Assembly (NCBI GenBank): GCA_029891385.1
Contig: CM057227.1
Span: forward strand, 96,353,818 to 96,417,817
Reading direction: 5' to 3'
Origin: Erythroxylum novogranatense
Taxonomy: Eukaryota; Streptophyta; Magnoliopsida; Malpighiales; Erythroxylaceae
Length of the DNA stretch: 64,000 nucleotides
The position numbers and the translations under genes were made by a program. Of the stretch, positions 35,955 to 46,929 are shown one piece after another. How positions within the stretch are numbered: position 1 is the stretch's first letter; every line of letters starts with the position of its first letter. The notes below the pieces were generated by a model. It worked only from the letters and a program-made list of their open reading frames with translations. It was not told the DNA's origin and made no database searches.

Positions 35955-35970
35955 ATAAGGAGGGGAGAAT
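35955..35970 (+). promoter_or_regulatory. Polypurine tract of LARD
   Basis: ATAAGGAGGGGAGAAT directly before the 3' LTR, preceded by GAGGACGAAATTTTT, as in plant chromoviruses. Confidence 0.85.
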
Positions 35971-38900
35971 TGTAACATCTCACCCCCTACTGGAAGGGTA
36001 GAATAGTAAATTGGTATAGGATGTGCTAGATTGGGATTTCATGGGACTGCTCATGCATAATAGGATTGCTACATAGTCACAATTGTGCACATGAACTAAC
36101 TGTGTATGCATACATGATATTCCCGGTTTGCGTGCCTAAGACAATTTTATTGGGATTAACGTGGTTAATGGGTTTGAAAAATTATTCTGAGTGCGCCATA
36201 AATTGTTTTCTATTTTAAGGGGATTTAAGGAATTTTTCTGGAATTTTCCGGAGAAAATTCTCGGACCGGAAAAATCGTCAAGCGGCGAACCGATTGATTT
36301 TCGGTAGCGCAAATTTCTATCCAATGGCACTACAATATTGGGTATATTATTTTGAAATTAAAATTAGGGTCATTGGACTAGAATGGGTCAAATTGTAGTA
36401 GGATTTCTAAATCATATCCCTAATTTGTCTTTTAGCCATTTTTGTCTCTCTCCTCACCAACTTGACACTTGTCCTATTGATTTAATGAGTTTTGTCTTGT
36501 TCCTAACAATTTAAGTCGGCAACTTCAAGGAGAAAAGGAGGAAAAAGATGAATTTAGTGCTTATGGCTCTCATCATCCGAAAACCTATTTTTAGTTCCTC
36601 CTCCCCATCGATTTTTTCTTTTGGTTCTAGCTTCTCTTCTACCTTTTAAACACTTCCTCTCATGCATGCAAGCTCAACCCTCTTCCCCTTTTGCAAGTGA
36701 TGATGTCGTGTATGTGTAGGAGAAACTAGGAAGTTGTGAGAGTTGGAGAATTGAGGAGATGGAAGCTTTGACTATGTAAGGTTTATTATAAGCTTTCATT
36801 ATATATTTCATGAATCATGGTTATTAGATGTATTTAAAGGGGGTTATTGTTTACTAATCATGGGTTATGATGGTTAAATGTTATGAAAATGATAGTTTGA
36901 ATTGTTGGGTTATGTTTGAATAAGATTTGAGGAAGTTAGCATGAAAGATGTGTTGTAACTTGGTTTAACTTGCTTTTGGATGATTCTTGATGATTTTTCT
37001 TACATGAAAATGATTGTGTATGGTGCTTCCAAGTTGAGGTAGTATTTCCTAGTGAATGTATGCATGACCTAGGGACTGATTTCTTGTTCATTTGGTATGC
37101 TTAGTGAAGTAGAATTGGACTTGGCATGATAGGAAGTGAATGGAGAAGTAAAGCTGGAAAATTTGTTTTTGACCTACTGTACTGTTTTGGGCATAACTTA
37201 TTGTGTGGTTATGAAAATGAGTTGAGGTTTGTGCCCAATGAAACTTTGGTTTGTTGGCTACATTTTTGTGTGAAATAGGTATTGTCTAATTGTAACTCTA
37301 AGAGGTTGAAATCTGCCTTGGAAAGTTACTGTTTTAACTTAGGTGAACAGTATCCGGACCAATGACCTAAGTGTTTTGATGATTTTTCTAAATTAATTGA
37401 TATGGAATTAGGGAAAATGGTCTTCATGAGAGTTGAAGAATACATTGTTAACTTTCCATTGCCACTGATCTTGTAATTTTTCGACCTGTATATTGGGAGA
37501 TATGCATTGTGATATATTGACTGATTTTGAGCATTTGAGTGAAACCTAACTGAAATGACAGTTTTGTGAACATTGTGATTGGAAGCAATTTTAGTAATTT
37601 GTGTGAATTGAATTGGCTTAGGTGATCTTCTGAAGAGTTGTAGAGGAAACAATTATCTTGAAAATGGTATATAGCATGCTATTTTAGATAACAGAATTGG
37701 GACTTATGATTTTCAAAGATTGGATTGAAGTTAGGTCATGAACTGCTGAAGAGGGCAGTAACTTGCAGGACTGTTTTAAATTGGTTAGTGATGAAATTTG
37801 ATTCTGAGCCCTTTATGAGAAGTGTAGTACTGTGTTTTATCTTTTTATGGGTATAAAGTATGCAATTTTTCGACTTTTGAACAAGGAGTTATACTGCTTG
37901 AAAATTACTATCCAATTTGAGTACTTTCAGGGGCAGTAGCATTCACTAAATTGTTTGACCTAATTAGCCATTGAATTTGACTCTAGACTGTTCATGAAAG
38001 TTGTAGAGCACCTTGTGGTCTTCCTGAGAATATTTATTGTGTAATTTTTGACTGAAGAGAATAAAGGTTACTGAATTTGTAAAGTACAGCACTGTTTTGA
38101 GAGGTGTTGAGTAGGCAGTGGCTTTGACTGGATTTTTGTCACCCTTAGGGGTGAAATTGATTTTTGTGCTCTACATAAAACTTGTAGAGTTTTTCTTAAT
38201 CTTTCCAACGACATATGGTTTGTAATTTTCTGAATTGTGTGGGAAAAGTTATGAATGATTGAAGTTTGGTTTGGAAAAAGAAAAAGAAGGGCGAAGGCAT
38301 TTGAAATCTCGCCCCTCGCGAGGGCGACGACTCGCGAGGGCGAGGCGAGCTGAAATCTCGCCCCTCCCGAGGGCGACGACTCGCGAGGACGACTACTCGC
38401 CCTCGCGAGACGAGGTCAGCGGCCAGACTCGCGAGGGCGACAGCTCGCCCTCGCGAGCCACAGAGGGGATTTTTGTTTTAATTTTGGATTTCTGATTTCT
38501 TTGATGTATAACTTTTCCGTCCGACGTCCGATTGACCTGATTCTTGAGGCATCGGATTTGTAAAATATTGAATTTCATTTCATGGGAAATTGGGAATTTT
38601 TGGACGGAAAATTGACGGGGGTTCGGGAAATGGGATTGCATTACTGTTTTATTTAATTGGGGACCTATAGAGGTCCAAATTGAGCGTCGTCAGCGCCATT
38701 GAATTTCTAATTTTTCTACGGATTTTATTGTTGAAAAAAATTGGATTAAGGCCGGGAATATCATGAACATGCATTGTCCTTATTCTATATTTGTGCATAA
38801 ATGAGAATTCTTATTCAAAGTGATTAATGTGTGCATATGGCATAAATTGGTAGTGCAGGATAAATGTCCGCACTCAGGCATTTTCGGAAATTGGAAACCA

Positions 38901-40284
38901 ATGCAAATCTGGAAGTCTTGTGAGTAGACCTAGATGGTCTTATTTATTGGTTATTTGCTTTTGTTATATGTTGAATGAGTATTGATTTATTTTATTAATT
39001 GTGATTAAATATGGGTTCCGCACGGGAGGTCCCGGTGAGTAATTAAGTATTTGGAATTGCGTTATTGAAGTGCTCCTTGAATGTGAATGGGATGACCTAA
39101 GTGTATATATTGAGATTGTTAAAATGTCTTGCATGCATAATTGCACATAAATGAAATGTGACTTAATTGATGTCGAATGCTTGGGACTACGGTCCGATGA
39201 TAGTAACTATGATTGGTGAGTGCATGCAAAATGCATAAGACATTCCTTTGCATGAATTTATGAAAGATAATGAGAGTTGTGACCAGAGTAGTCAACAATG
39301 AGTAAAGAGCTTCATGCTCAAGATATTGATTCGAGCCTCAGGCTCAACGACAATGAGCCCTTTATGGGACAGTTTACAATGAGCCCTTTATGGGACAGTT
39401 TACAATGAGCCCTTTATGGGACAGTTCACAATGAGCCCTATATGGGACAGTTTCAATGAGCCCGATATCTATTGGTACGGGACAGTTTAGACACTCGGTC
39501 ACAACAAAGTAATTAAATAGAAAGTGGGTTTCATGCACATATGCATAACATGATTGATTTGATTGTACGGAATGTGATTGGTTGAATTACTTGTATTGAA
39601 TGGGACTGCAACACTGTATTGAATGGGAATGTGACATTGTGTGTTGAATGGGAATGATAAACTTGATTGAATGATCAATTTGATTATATTGAAGATGACA
39701 TTGTATCGACATAATGAAAATATGAAACTGTATGTGAATGTGAGGTATGATAGGGAATATGACATGTGACTTAATGGAAAATGAAAGTATGTGTTATATG
39801 TTATGTGATTGGATGGACCATCGATGATGGTCACTCACCGAGTTCGCAAAACTCACCCAAAATTTGCATCTATTTTCAGGTCTTGAAGAATACCCGTTTG
39901 ACACGGGAGTATGTCTCTGTAGGCGGATAAAGGATAGAGGTCGGGATCAGTCCGTTATGCGCATTAGTGTCTTATCAAATTGTGTTCCGCAATCAACGTA
40001 TAACAATGCTTTATATTTCTCTTGAGCCCATATTGGTTTTAATGTTTTACTCATTGGTGATTGTAAATTATTCTCGGATGACCGTAATAATGGCTGGTTT
40101 ATTATGAACATGGGTGTTAGTTACTTACCGCTTTTTTCCGCGCTTAACGTGGAATCAATGGCTTCCAAAAAAAAAAAGTATACTGAGTTTTAATCGACTG
40201 ATGTAGTACGCCACCCTCGCGGGGCACGGACTCGGATATCACCAACGATATCGGGTTCGGGTCACTCGGGAGTGGGGTGTTACA
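35971..40284 (+). repeat. LARD 3' LTR
   Basis: 4,314 bp, TGTAACATCTC... to ...GGGGTGTTACA. It carries the cleaner copy of the GC-rich island (38307-38462) and of the 26-bp array (39351-39488). Confidence 0.92.
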
Positions 40285-40289
40285 GACTC

Positions 40290-41026
40290 AATGTGATTGA
40301 TGAAATACCCTCAATCATTCCATATAGTCATGGTGACTATAATCCTACGGCTTGGAGGAGTAGAAGATGAGACCTGAAAACCCTCACACTTAATATGAAA
40401 ACTCACGTCTTCCATTAATATGGGGAGAACCAGAGTTCTTATAGAGTTGGGTTGTTGGGTAAACTTAAGCTCACTCTATATGAATATGTTCGAACCATGA
40501 AAATAAGATTTTTGGATTAATGGGTCGGTTTTCACTAGAAGCGTTGATTTGTTGAGTGAACTCAAGGTCAACGTGGACAGAGGCAAAATTGGGTAGTGTA
40601 CATCAGATGTACACACATCAAGAGTTGATAACCCAATGAGTGTGCATACATCACGAGTTGATAGCACTAGTCGATAGTTGCATCTATGAAGCAAATGGTA
40701 TGACCGATACCTGCCGATAGATCTAAGGTGGCTTGTTGGGTAAACCCAAGGTCATTTTAGTAATGTCGGATATCTATGATGCAATTGGTATGACCGATAC
40801 CTACCGATTGACCTAAGGTGGCTTGTTGGGTAAACCCAAGGTTATCCTTAGCAATGTCGGATATCGACCCACTAGGACATTTTGTCATAATGTTTCTTGG
40901 ATTCGTATTGAGAGTTATGGATTCTTTCAAACTAGTGGGAGTCATATGCATGTCATTCAAGTCCTTATGATCATGCATGTAATTCTATTCTAACATTCTT
41001 TCTCTCTTTCCTTTAGGTTATTGAAG
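40290..41026 (+). other. Copia leader, right part
   Basis: It resumes after the LARD and its TSD. It contains a 90-bp tandem duplication (40686-40775, 40776-40865) and ends with a pyrimidine tract and TTTAG before gag. No coding frame. Confidence 0.8.
40686..40865. repeat. 90-bp tandem duplication in Copia leader
   Basis: Two diverged units share GGTATGACCGATACCT and GGCTTGTTGGGTAAACCCAA. Part of the motif (TTGTTGGGTAAAC) recurs near 40447, so an older third copy is likely. Confidence 0.88.
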
Positions 41027-44000
41027 ATGACTTCCAGTGTGAACTTGCGCTTTCTTATGGACTCCAACAAATTAACTGGACCAAATTTTCTCGATTGGCT
41101 GAGAAATCTGAGAATTGTTCTCAAGTCTGAGGAACTGGGATATATACTAGATGTTCCACTTCCTAATTCACCTGCTTCTGATGAGGATCAGAAAGCATAT
41201 CGTAAGTATCTTAAAGACAGTGACATGGCTACCTGCATTATGCTTGCCTCGATGTCACCAGAGCTGCAGAAGCAGCATGAGTTTATGGATGCTCATACCA
41301 TAGTGTTTCATCTTAGGGAGTTGTTTGATGAGCAAGCTCGGTTTGAAAGGTTCGAGACCTCGAGGCTACTCTTCACTATTAAGATGACTCCAGGTTCATC
41401 TGCAGTGCAGTATGCACTGAAGATGAATGGGTATATTGAGAGGTTGGTCGTCTTAGGTTCTGTTATGGATTATGAGTTAAGTGTTGACTTAATTCTAGTT
41501 GGATTGTCTGATAGTTATTCACAGTTTGTGTTAAACTATCGGATGAACCAAATATCCACGACAATCCCTGAGTTGATCAATCTGCTCAAGACAGCAGAGC
41601 AATCTATCAAGAAGGATAGTAAGCAAGTGCTTATGGTGGCTTCTTCTTCTGGTTCAAAGAAAAAGAATCTAAAGAAGAAAAGGTCTAAGAAACCGAAAGG
41701 AAGTGCAGCCAAGAAGAAAACCAAAGAGACTGCACCAAAAGGAACTTGCTTCCATTGTGGCAAGACTGGCCATTGGAAGCGAAATTGTAAAGTCTATCTG
41801 GATGAATTGAAGCAGAAGAAGGCATCAGATGCCTCAGCTCCTTCAGGTATGTTTGTCATTGAGGTTAATACTGTTTCTGACCATAACATATGGGTATTAG
41901 ATACCGGTTGTGGCTCACACATATGCAATGATATGCAGGGCCTCAGGGACAGTAGACAACTCATGAAGGGAGAACTAGACCTGCGTGTGGGAAATGGAGC
42001 AAGAGTTGCTACATTAGCCGTAGGCACTTACTTTTTGTCACTCCCCACTGGGCTTGTAATTAAATTGGATGATTGTTATTTTGTACCTGTATTAACAAAG
42101 AACATATTGTCTATTTCTTGTTTAAATAGAGCTGGTTTCCATTTGACTTTTAGTAGCAATGGTTGTTCTATTAGTTTGAATGGAATGCTTTATGATACTG
42201 GTACATTATGCAATGGAATTTACATATTAGATATGTCACATCCAATTATGAATGTCAATGACATGAAAAGACATAAACAAGATAATTTAAAATCAACTTA
42301 CTTATGGCATTGTCGCCTTGGCTATATAAATGAGAGACGCATAACTAAGCTCCATAAGAGTGGAAGTTTAGGGTCATTTGATTATAAATCATATGACACA
42401 TGCGAATCTTGTTTATTAGGCAAGATGACTAAGTTACCCTTTAAGGGAAATGGTGAACGAGCGACTGGAGTATTAGACCTAATACATTCAGATGTATGTG
42501 GTCCGATGTCCATCCATGCTAGAAGTGGTTGTCTTTACTTCATTACCTTTATCGATGATTATTCTCGATATGGGTACTTGTATCTGATGAGATACAAATC
42601 AAGCATTTGAAAAGTTCAAACAATTGAAATGAAGTAGAAAACCAACTTGGGAAAAGTATCAAGACATTACGATCCGATCGTGGTGGGGAATACTTAGACC
42701 AAGAGTTTTGGATTATCTCGAGAGATAATGGGATTTTATCTCAATGGACTCCTCCTTACACACCACAGCATAATGGTGTGGCAGAAAGGAGAAATCGAAC
42801 CTTGTTAGACATGGTACGATCAATGATGGGCTTTACAAAGTTACCAAAATCCTTTTGGGGGTATGCAATAGAGACAGTTGTTTACTTGTTAAACAGAGTT
42901 CCATCAAAGACAGTTGATGTTACTCCATATAAGATGTGGACTAACAAAAGACCCTATCTTACTCATTTGAAAGTTTGGAGTTGTCCTGCTTATGTGAAGC
43001 GGACACAGTCAGATAAACTTGATGCAAAGTCTGACAAGTGTTTGTTCGTAGGATATCCTAAAGAAACAATGGGATATCAATTATACCTTACTGAGGAACA
43101 AAAGGTGTTTGTTTCGAAGCATGCTGTCTTTTTAGAGAAAGAGTTTCTTTTACAAGAAGACAGTGGGAGCAAAATTGAGCTTGAAGAAGTTCAGGATGCT
43201 CGAACAGACGCAGATCAACTGCTTGAACCTGAAACTGTAACTCATACAGATGAAGTAACAGTTCAACCTTCTACAACACACGAAGTTCGTAGGTCGCGTA
43301 GGATACGCTCTGTTCCCGAGAGATATGGATTTCTCGTGAATGAACAGAATGATGTATTGCTCATAGAAGATGATGAGCCTACCACCTATGAAGAGGTTCT
43401 GAAGAGTTCAGAGTCTTAGAAATGACTTCACGCCATGAAAGCTGAAATGGATTCCATGTATGAAAACCAAGTATGAACTTTGGTTGATGCACCCGAAGGA
43501 ATAAAACCCATAGGGTGCAAATGGATTTTCAAAAAGAAAACCGACATGGATGGTAATGTAATTACCTATAAAGCAAGGCTTGTGGCTAAAGGTTTTCGTC
43601 AAAGACAAGGAGTTGACTACGACGAGACCTTTAGTCCAGTAGCAATGCTTAAATCCATTAGGATACTCCTAGCCATTGCCACTCATTATGATTATGAGAT
43701 ATGGCAAATGGATGTGAAGACAACTTTCCTAAATGAGAATCTAGCTGAGGATGTGTATATGACACAATCTGAGGGCTTCATATCCTATGATGGCGAAAAG
43801 GTATGCAAGCTTCAAAAATCCATCTATGGATTGAAGCAAGCATCCAGGAGTTGGAATATCCGTTTTGATGAGGTAATCAAAGAGTTTGGTTTCTCACAAA
43901 ATCCGGATGAATATTGTGTGTATAAGAAGGTTAGTGGGACTGCAATCGTATTCCTTGTGCTGTATGTAGATGACATATTATTGCTAGGAAACGATGTCTC

Positions 44001-44925
44001 GATGCTACAATCCGTCAAGATTTGGTTGTCCAAACAATTTGCCATGAAAGACCTTGGTGAAGCAACTTATATCCTTGGGATAAGAATCTATAGAGATAGA
44101 TCAAAAAGGTTGCTTGGTCTTTCACAATCAACGTACATAGACAAGATGCTAAAGAGGTTTAGCATGGAACAATCCAAGAGAGAGTACCTTCCCATCACTC
44201 ATGGGATAACACTCTCGAAATCTTTGTGTCCTAAGACACAAGATGAGAGGATGCGCATGAATATGATCCCGTATGCATCTGCGGTAGGATCTATCATGTA
44301 TGCAATGCTATGTACGAGACCCGATGTATCATATGCTCTAAGTGTTACGAGCAGATACCAATCGGATCTTGGTGAGGGTCATTGGGTGGTCACAAGAATA
44401 TCTGAAGTACTTGCGAAGGACTAAGGATGTTTTCTTGATATATGGGGATGGAGATCTCCGGTGAGCGGGTATACAGATGCGAGCCTAACTGATAAGGATG
44501 ATTCCAAATCCCAATCAGTTACATATTCACACCGAATCACGGGCGGTCAGTGGAAGAGTTCAAGAGACGATCGTCGATTCAACAACCGAGGCAGAGTACA
44601 TTGCCGCTTGTAAGCAAGAAGGAAGCCGTTTGATCAAGAAGTTCATTATCGAACTTGGTGTAGTTCCTAGAATGATGGACCCATACGGTTGTATTATGAC
44701 AACAATGGGGCTATTGCGCAGGCGAAGGAACCAAGGTCTCATCAACGATCCAAACACGTACTCCTCGGATATCACCTGATCAGGGAGATCATTGGTCGAG
44801 GTGATGTGCAGATAGAGAGAATTCCCACAGAGCAGAATATTGCTGATCCGTTGACAAAGCCATTATCACAGAAGAGTTTTGATTCTCATGTACTCGCCTA
44901 TGGTATTAGATATCAAGGCGATTGA
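41027..44925 (+). pseudogene. gag-pol: Copia gag-pol polyprotein, broken
   Basis: The ATG at 41027 starts 'MTSSVNLRFLMDSNKLTGPN'; a TTG two codons upstream is in frame but less likely. Gag (UBN2 type) runs to about 41640, then a Lys-rich tract and a CCHC knuckle (41747-41788). The protease motif DTGCGSHIC is at 41900-41926. Pre-integrase 'LWHCRLGYINERRI' lies near 42304, and integrase Asp in 'LIHSDVCGP'. After frame breaks at 42600-42777, 'GVAERRNRTLLDM' supplies the Glu region. Stops lie at 43417-43475. RT carries 'WQMDVKTTFLNENLAEDVYM' and YVDD (43963-43974). RNase H is broken after 44422 and ends at 44925 with 'IADPLTKPLSQ'. Domain order protease-integrase-RT defines Copia. Not functional as it stands. 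Confidence 0.93.
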
Positions 44926-44927
44926 CT

Positions 44928-44945
44928 TTAGGTCAAGTGGGAGAT
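44928..44945 (+). promoter_or_regulatory. Polypurine tract of Copia element
   Basis: The tract ends in CAAGTGGGAGAT immediately before the 3' LTR at 44946; AAGTGGGAGATTGTTAG is the usual Copia junction. Confidence 0.9.
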
Positions 44946-46788
44946 TGTTAGAGTAGTGCCCTAAAGGCAATCGCCTTTAGCGCGTTTTGTACAAAATTGT
45001 GTACATTCTTTATAAATAAATAAAGAAAAGGCATATTTCATTACGTTGCTGTTCATTATTTATAAACTGATATTGATCAATAAGCAAATTAATGAAGTCT
45101 ATGATATATGACATAGCATGAAGGAAATTATGATGTGATCATACTATTGAGATTCCTATCATGTGCAATTATGTCAAGATTCAAATTATCCTAGTCATAG
45201 GATTACCGAGATGGACATCAGTAATCCGGAAAGACTAGCACATCTCAAGCTTCTTGATTTGATCAAGCGGTGGATCTCGTAAACCGTATATATGAGATAT
45301 TTAGGGTTGAGATGTGGATGCTTACTAGAGGTAGTAAGTACATTGGATGACTGCTATGAGATCATCACATGGATGTCCTATTCTAATGTCGTGATAATCT
45401 CATCATAGCAATGGTGCAAGTATCCTTAGACTTGAGGTACTCAAGGATATCTTGATCTCGATTCGTGCTTTGACTCCATTCCTTGTTACCTTACAGAGGT
45501 CGCTCATAGGGTGGTGCTTGGGTACACTTGAGGTATTCAAGGTAATTGAGTAGCCAATAAAGGATTCACCACTTCGTGATAGCGTAAGATGATACCCATG
45601 GCCTCTTGTCGTGGTCATTACTTGAAATCTCGATCGAGTACATATGTCATGAAGAGTGTCTTCATTGACATATTAAGTATTAAGTAATGAGTCCCAGGAC
45701 AAGAACTGAAATCACTTGGACTAGATTTGACGTAGTCAGTCTAGTAAGAGTTGACACATTGCCCATACTCATAACCAAGTGGGGTATAGCATGGTGAAAG
45801 GACGAATTGCACGGTAATTGTCTATGGAAGGGTTCGTGATATGGTTCATGATGAATATATATTCATTCGTCAAACTAATTACTTTCCGGTCAATTGGGGG
45901 TCATGATGTGTTGCTAGTTACCGCTCATGACTTGTTCATATTAAGTGTTAATCTAAGTGGCCAACATAACCGGGAACCTAATGGGTCACACGCATAAGAG
46001 TGACTCGGAGAAATCGTAAAATAGTTTTGGACTGAGATCCAATATATGGAGAGCAATCGGATTAAATGGATCCCGATGAGATCGAGATATGTCCCGATGA
46101 GATCGCGACATTGATATTGCTGAAAAGGGTTTCCGGGGGTTTTTCCCATACCAGGACCGGATAGGCCAGTAGGATCGACCCCAATGTGACTGGATCACGT
46201 CAGCATTAATATATATATATATATTATTAATTAATTAAAGAATTAATATATATATATATATATATGTACACGTTGATGGAAGAAGCTTCCATTGTAATGC
46301 TTAATCATTAAAATCATTTAATGGCTACAAGACAAAAGATGGAGATGACAAGATGATGGTCGTTGCTTTTGATATAAAAAGGAGAAAATGAAAGAGTCTC
46401 TTCTTCGATGATGGACGATCGTGGCTTTTGGATGAAGATTAAAAGGCTTTGAAGGAAAGAGTTTTCTCCTAGCTCACTTCATCATCGATCACCTTCAAGT
46501 TTCATCTTCTTTTCTTCATCTCTTCTTCATCGTGTTTCCAAGCTCTCCAGAACAAAGGTAAGATATAGCAGTCTTTACTTTGTTCTAGCTATTTCCGGAT
46601 CAAAGGGTTTGTCCCGGTTAGGTTTTCCGATCTCTGCGTGGATACCGTTAGAGATGGTCTCCTTTGGTCGTTCGGTTTGAGTTTGTTATATATACACATG
46701 GATCCTGGCTTTCGGGAAGGTCCCGGAATAAAAAAATTTTGTTTTCCGCACCGTAGGCATGTGATGCTCACACCAGGATTTTCCTACA
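44946..46788 (+). repeat. Copia 3' LTR
   Basis: 1,843 bp, TGTTAGAGTAGTGCCC to TTTTCCTACA. TATA box at 46373, donor-like AAG|GTAAGAT near 46556, (TA)n at about 46208-46265. Differences from the 5' LTR are scattered, with many one-base losses between 45170 and 45660. Confidence 0.93.
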
Positions 46789-46929
46789 ATTTCAAAACCT
46801 GAAGTCCCAACTTGGCCAAAACCAGAGTTGCCAGAAATCCCAAAGCCAGAAGTCCCCAAGTTGCCTTAATTGTCCAAGCCCACACTCCCAACAAAACCAG
46901 GCCTTCCAATTCTCGAGGATCACCCTTAA
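46789..46929 (+). pseudogene. PELPK-repeat protein, 3' part after Copia insertion
   Basis: In frame with the end of the 5' part once the element and one TSD copy are ignored: 'ISKPEVPTWPKPELPEIPKP', then 'EVPKLP'. A TAA at 46867-46869 stands where an upstream copy of the same repeat has GAA. The frame then continues to a Pro-rich C-terminus ('LSKPTLPTKPGLPILEDHP') and a final TAA at 46927. The conserved C-terminal end shows this is the true 3' end of the gene. The sequence after it, with TATGAAATATTG words, fits a plant 3' UTR. Confidence 0.82.

Larger units (their letters stand above)
32426..35970 (+). other. LARD internal region, non-coding
   Basis: It starts with the primer site TGGTATCGAGCC (32432-32443, one base short of the iMet consensus) and ends with the polypurine tract ATAAGGAGGGGAGAAT (35955-35970). 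In between it is A/G-rich and C-poor on the plus strand, full of ATGA/GAAATGA words, with stops in all frames. The longest frames are under 85 residues and resemble no retroelement domain. Confidence 0.85.
28148..40284 (+). mobile_element. LARD-like non-coding LTR element nested in Copia leader
   Basis: The element is 12,137 bp, flanked by gactc (28143-28147 and 40285-40289), a perfect 5-bp TSD. The LTRs are very long and nearly identical (28148-32425 and 35971-40284). The 3.5-kb interior has an initiator-Met-like primer site and a polypurine tract but no gag, protease, RT or integrase motif that I can find. Long LTRs around a non-coding core define large retrotransposon derivatives (LARDs), which depend on another element's proteins. 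The GAATTTCGAGGACGAAATTT context before the polypurine tract resembles chromoviruses (Tekay/Del type), so a Gypsy helper is inferred. It inserted after the Copia element. Confidence 0.9.
26494..41016 (+). other. Predicted leader intron of the Copia element
   Basis: Donor AAG|GTAAGAT (intron from 26494) lies in U5. Acceptor TCTCTCTTTCCTTTAG|GT (intron end 41016) lies 10 bases before the gag ATG at 41027. Before the LARD inserted, the intron would have been about 2.4 kb. Splicing would remove the primer binding site and long leader and yield a gag-pol message separate from genomic RNA. Inference only: no transcript data. Confidence 0.4.
24868..46788 (+). mobile_element. Copia LTR retrotransposon, interrupted by a LARD
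   Basis: The element is flanked by atttc (24863-24867 and 46789-46793), a perfect 5-bp TSD. LTRs are 24868-26723 (1,856 bp) and 44946-46788 (1,843 bp), both TGTTAG...CCTACA. A tRNA-iMet primer site follows the 5' LTR, and a polypurine tract precedes the 3' LTR. Without the nested 12,142 bp (element plus TSD) its length is about 9.8 kb, with an unusually long leader of about 2.2 kb before gag. Gag, protease, integrase, RT and RNase H follow in Copia order. The coding region has several frameshifts and stops. It lies within the PELPK-like gene. Confidence 0.94.
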
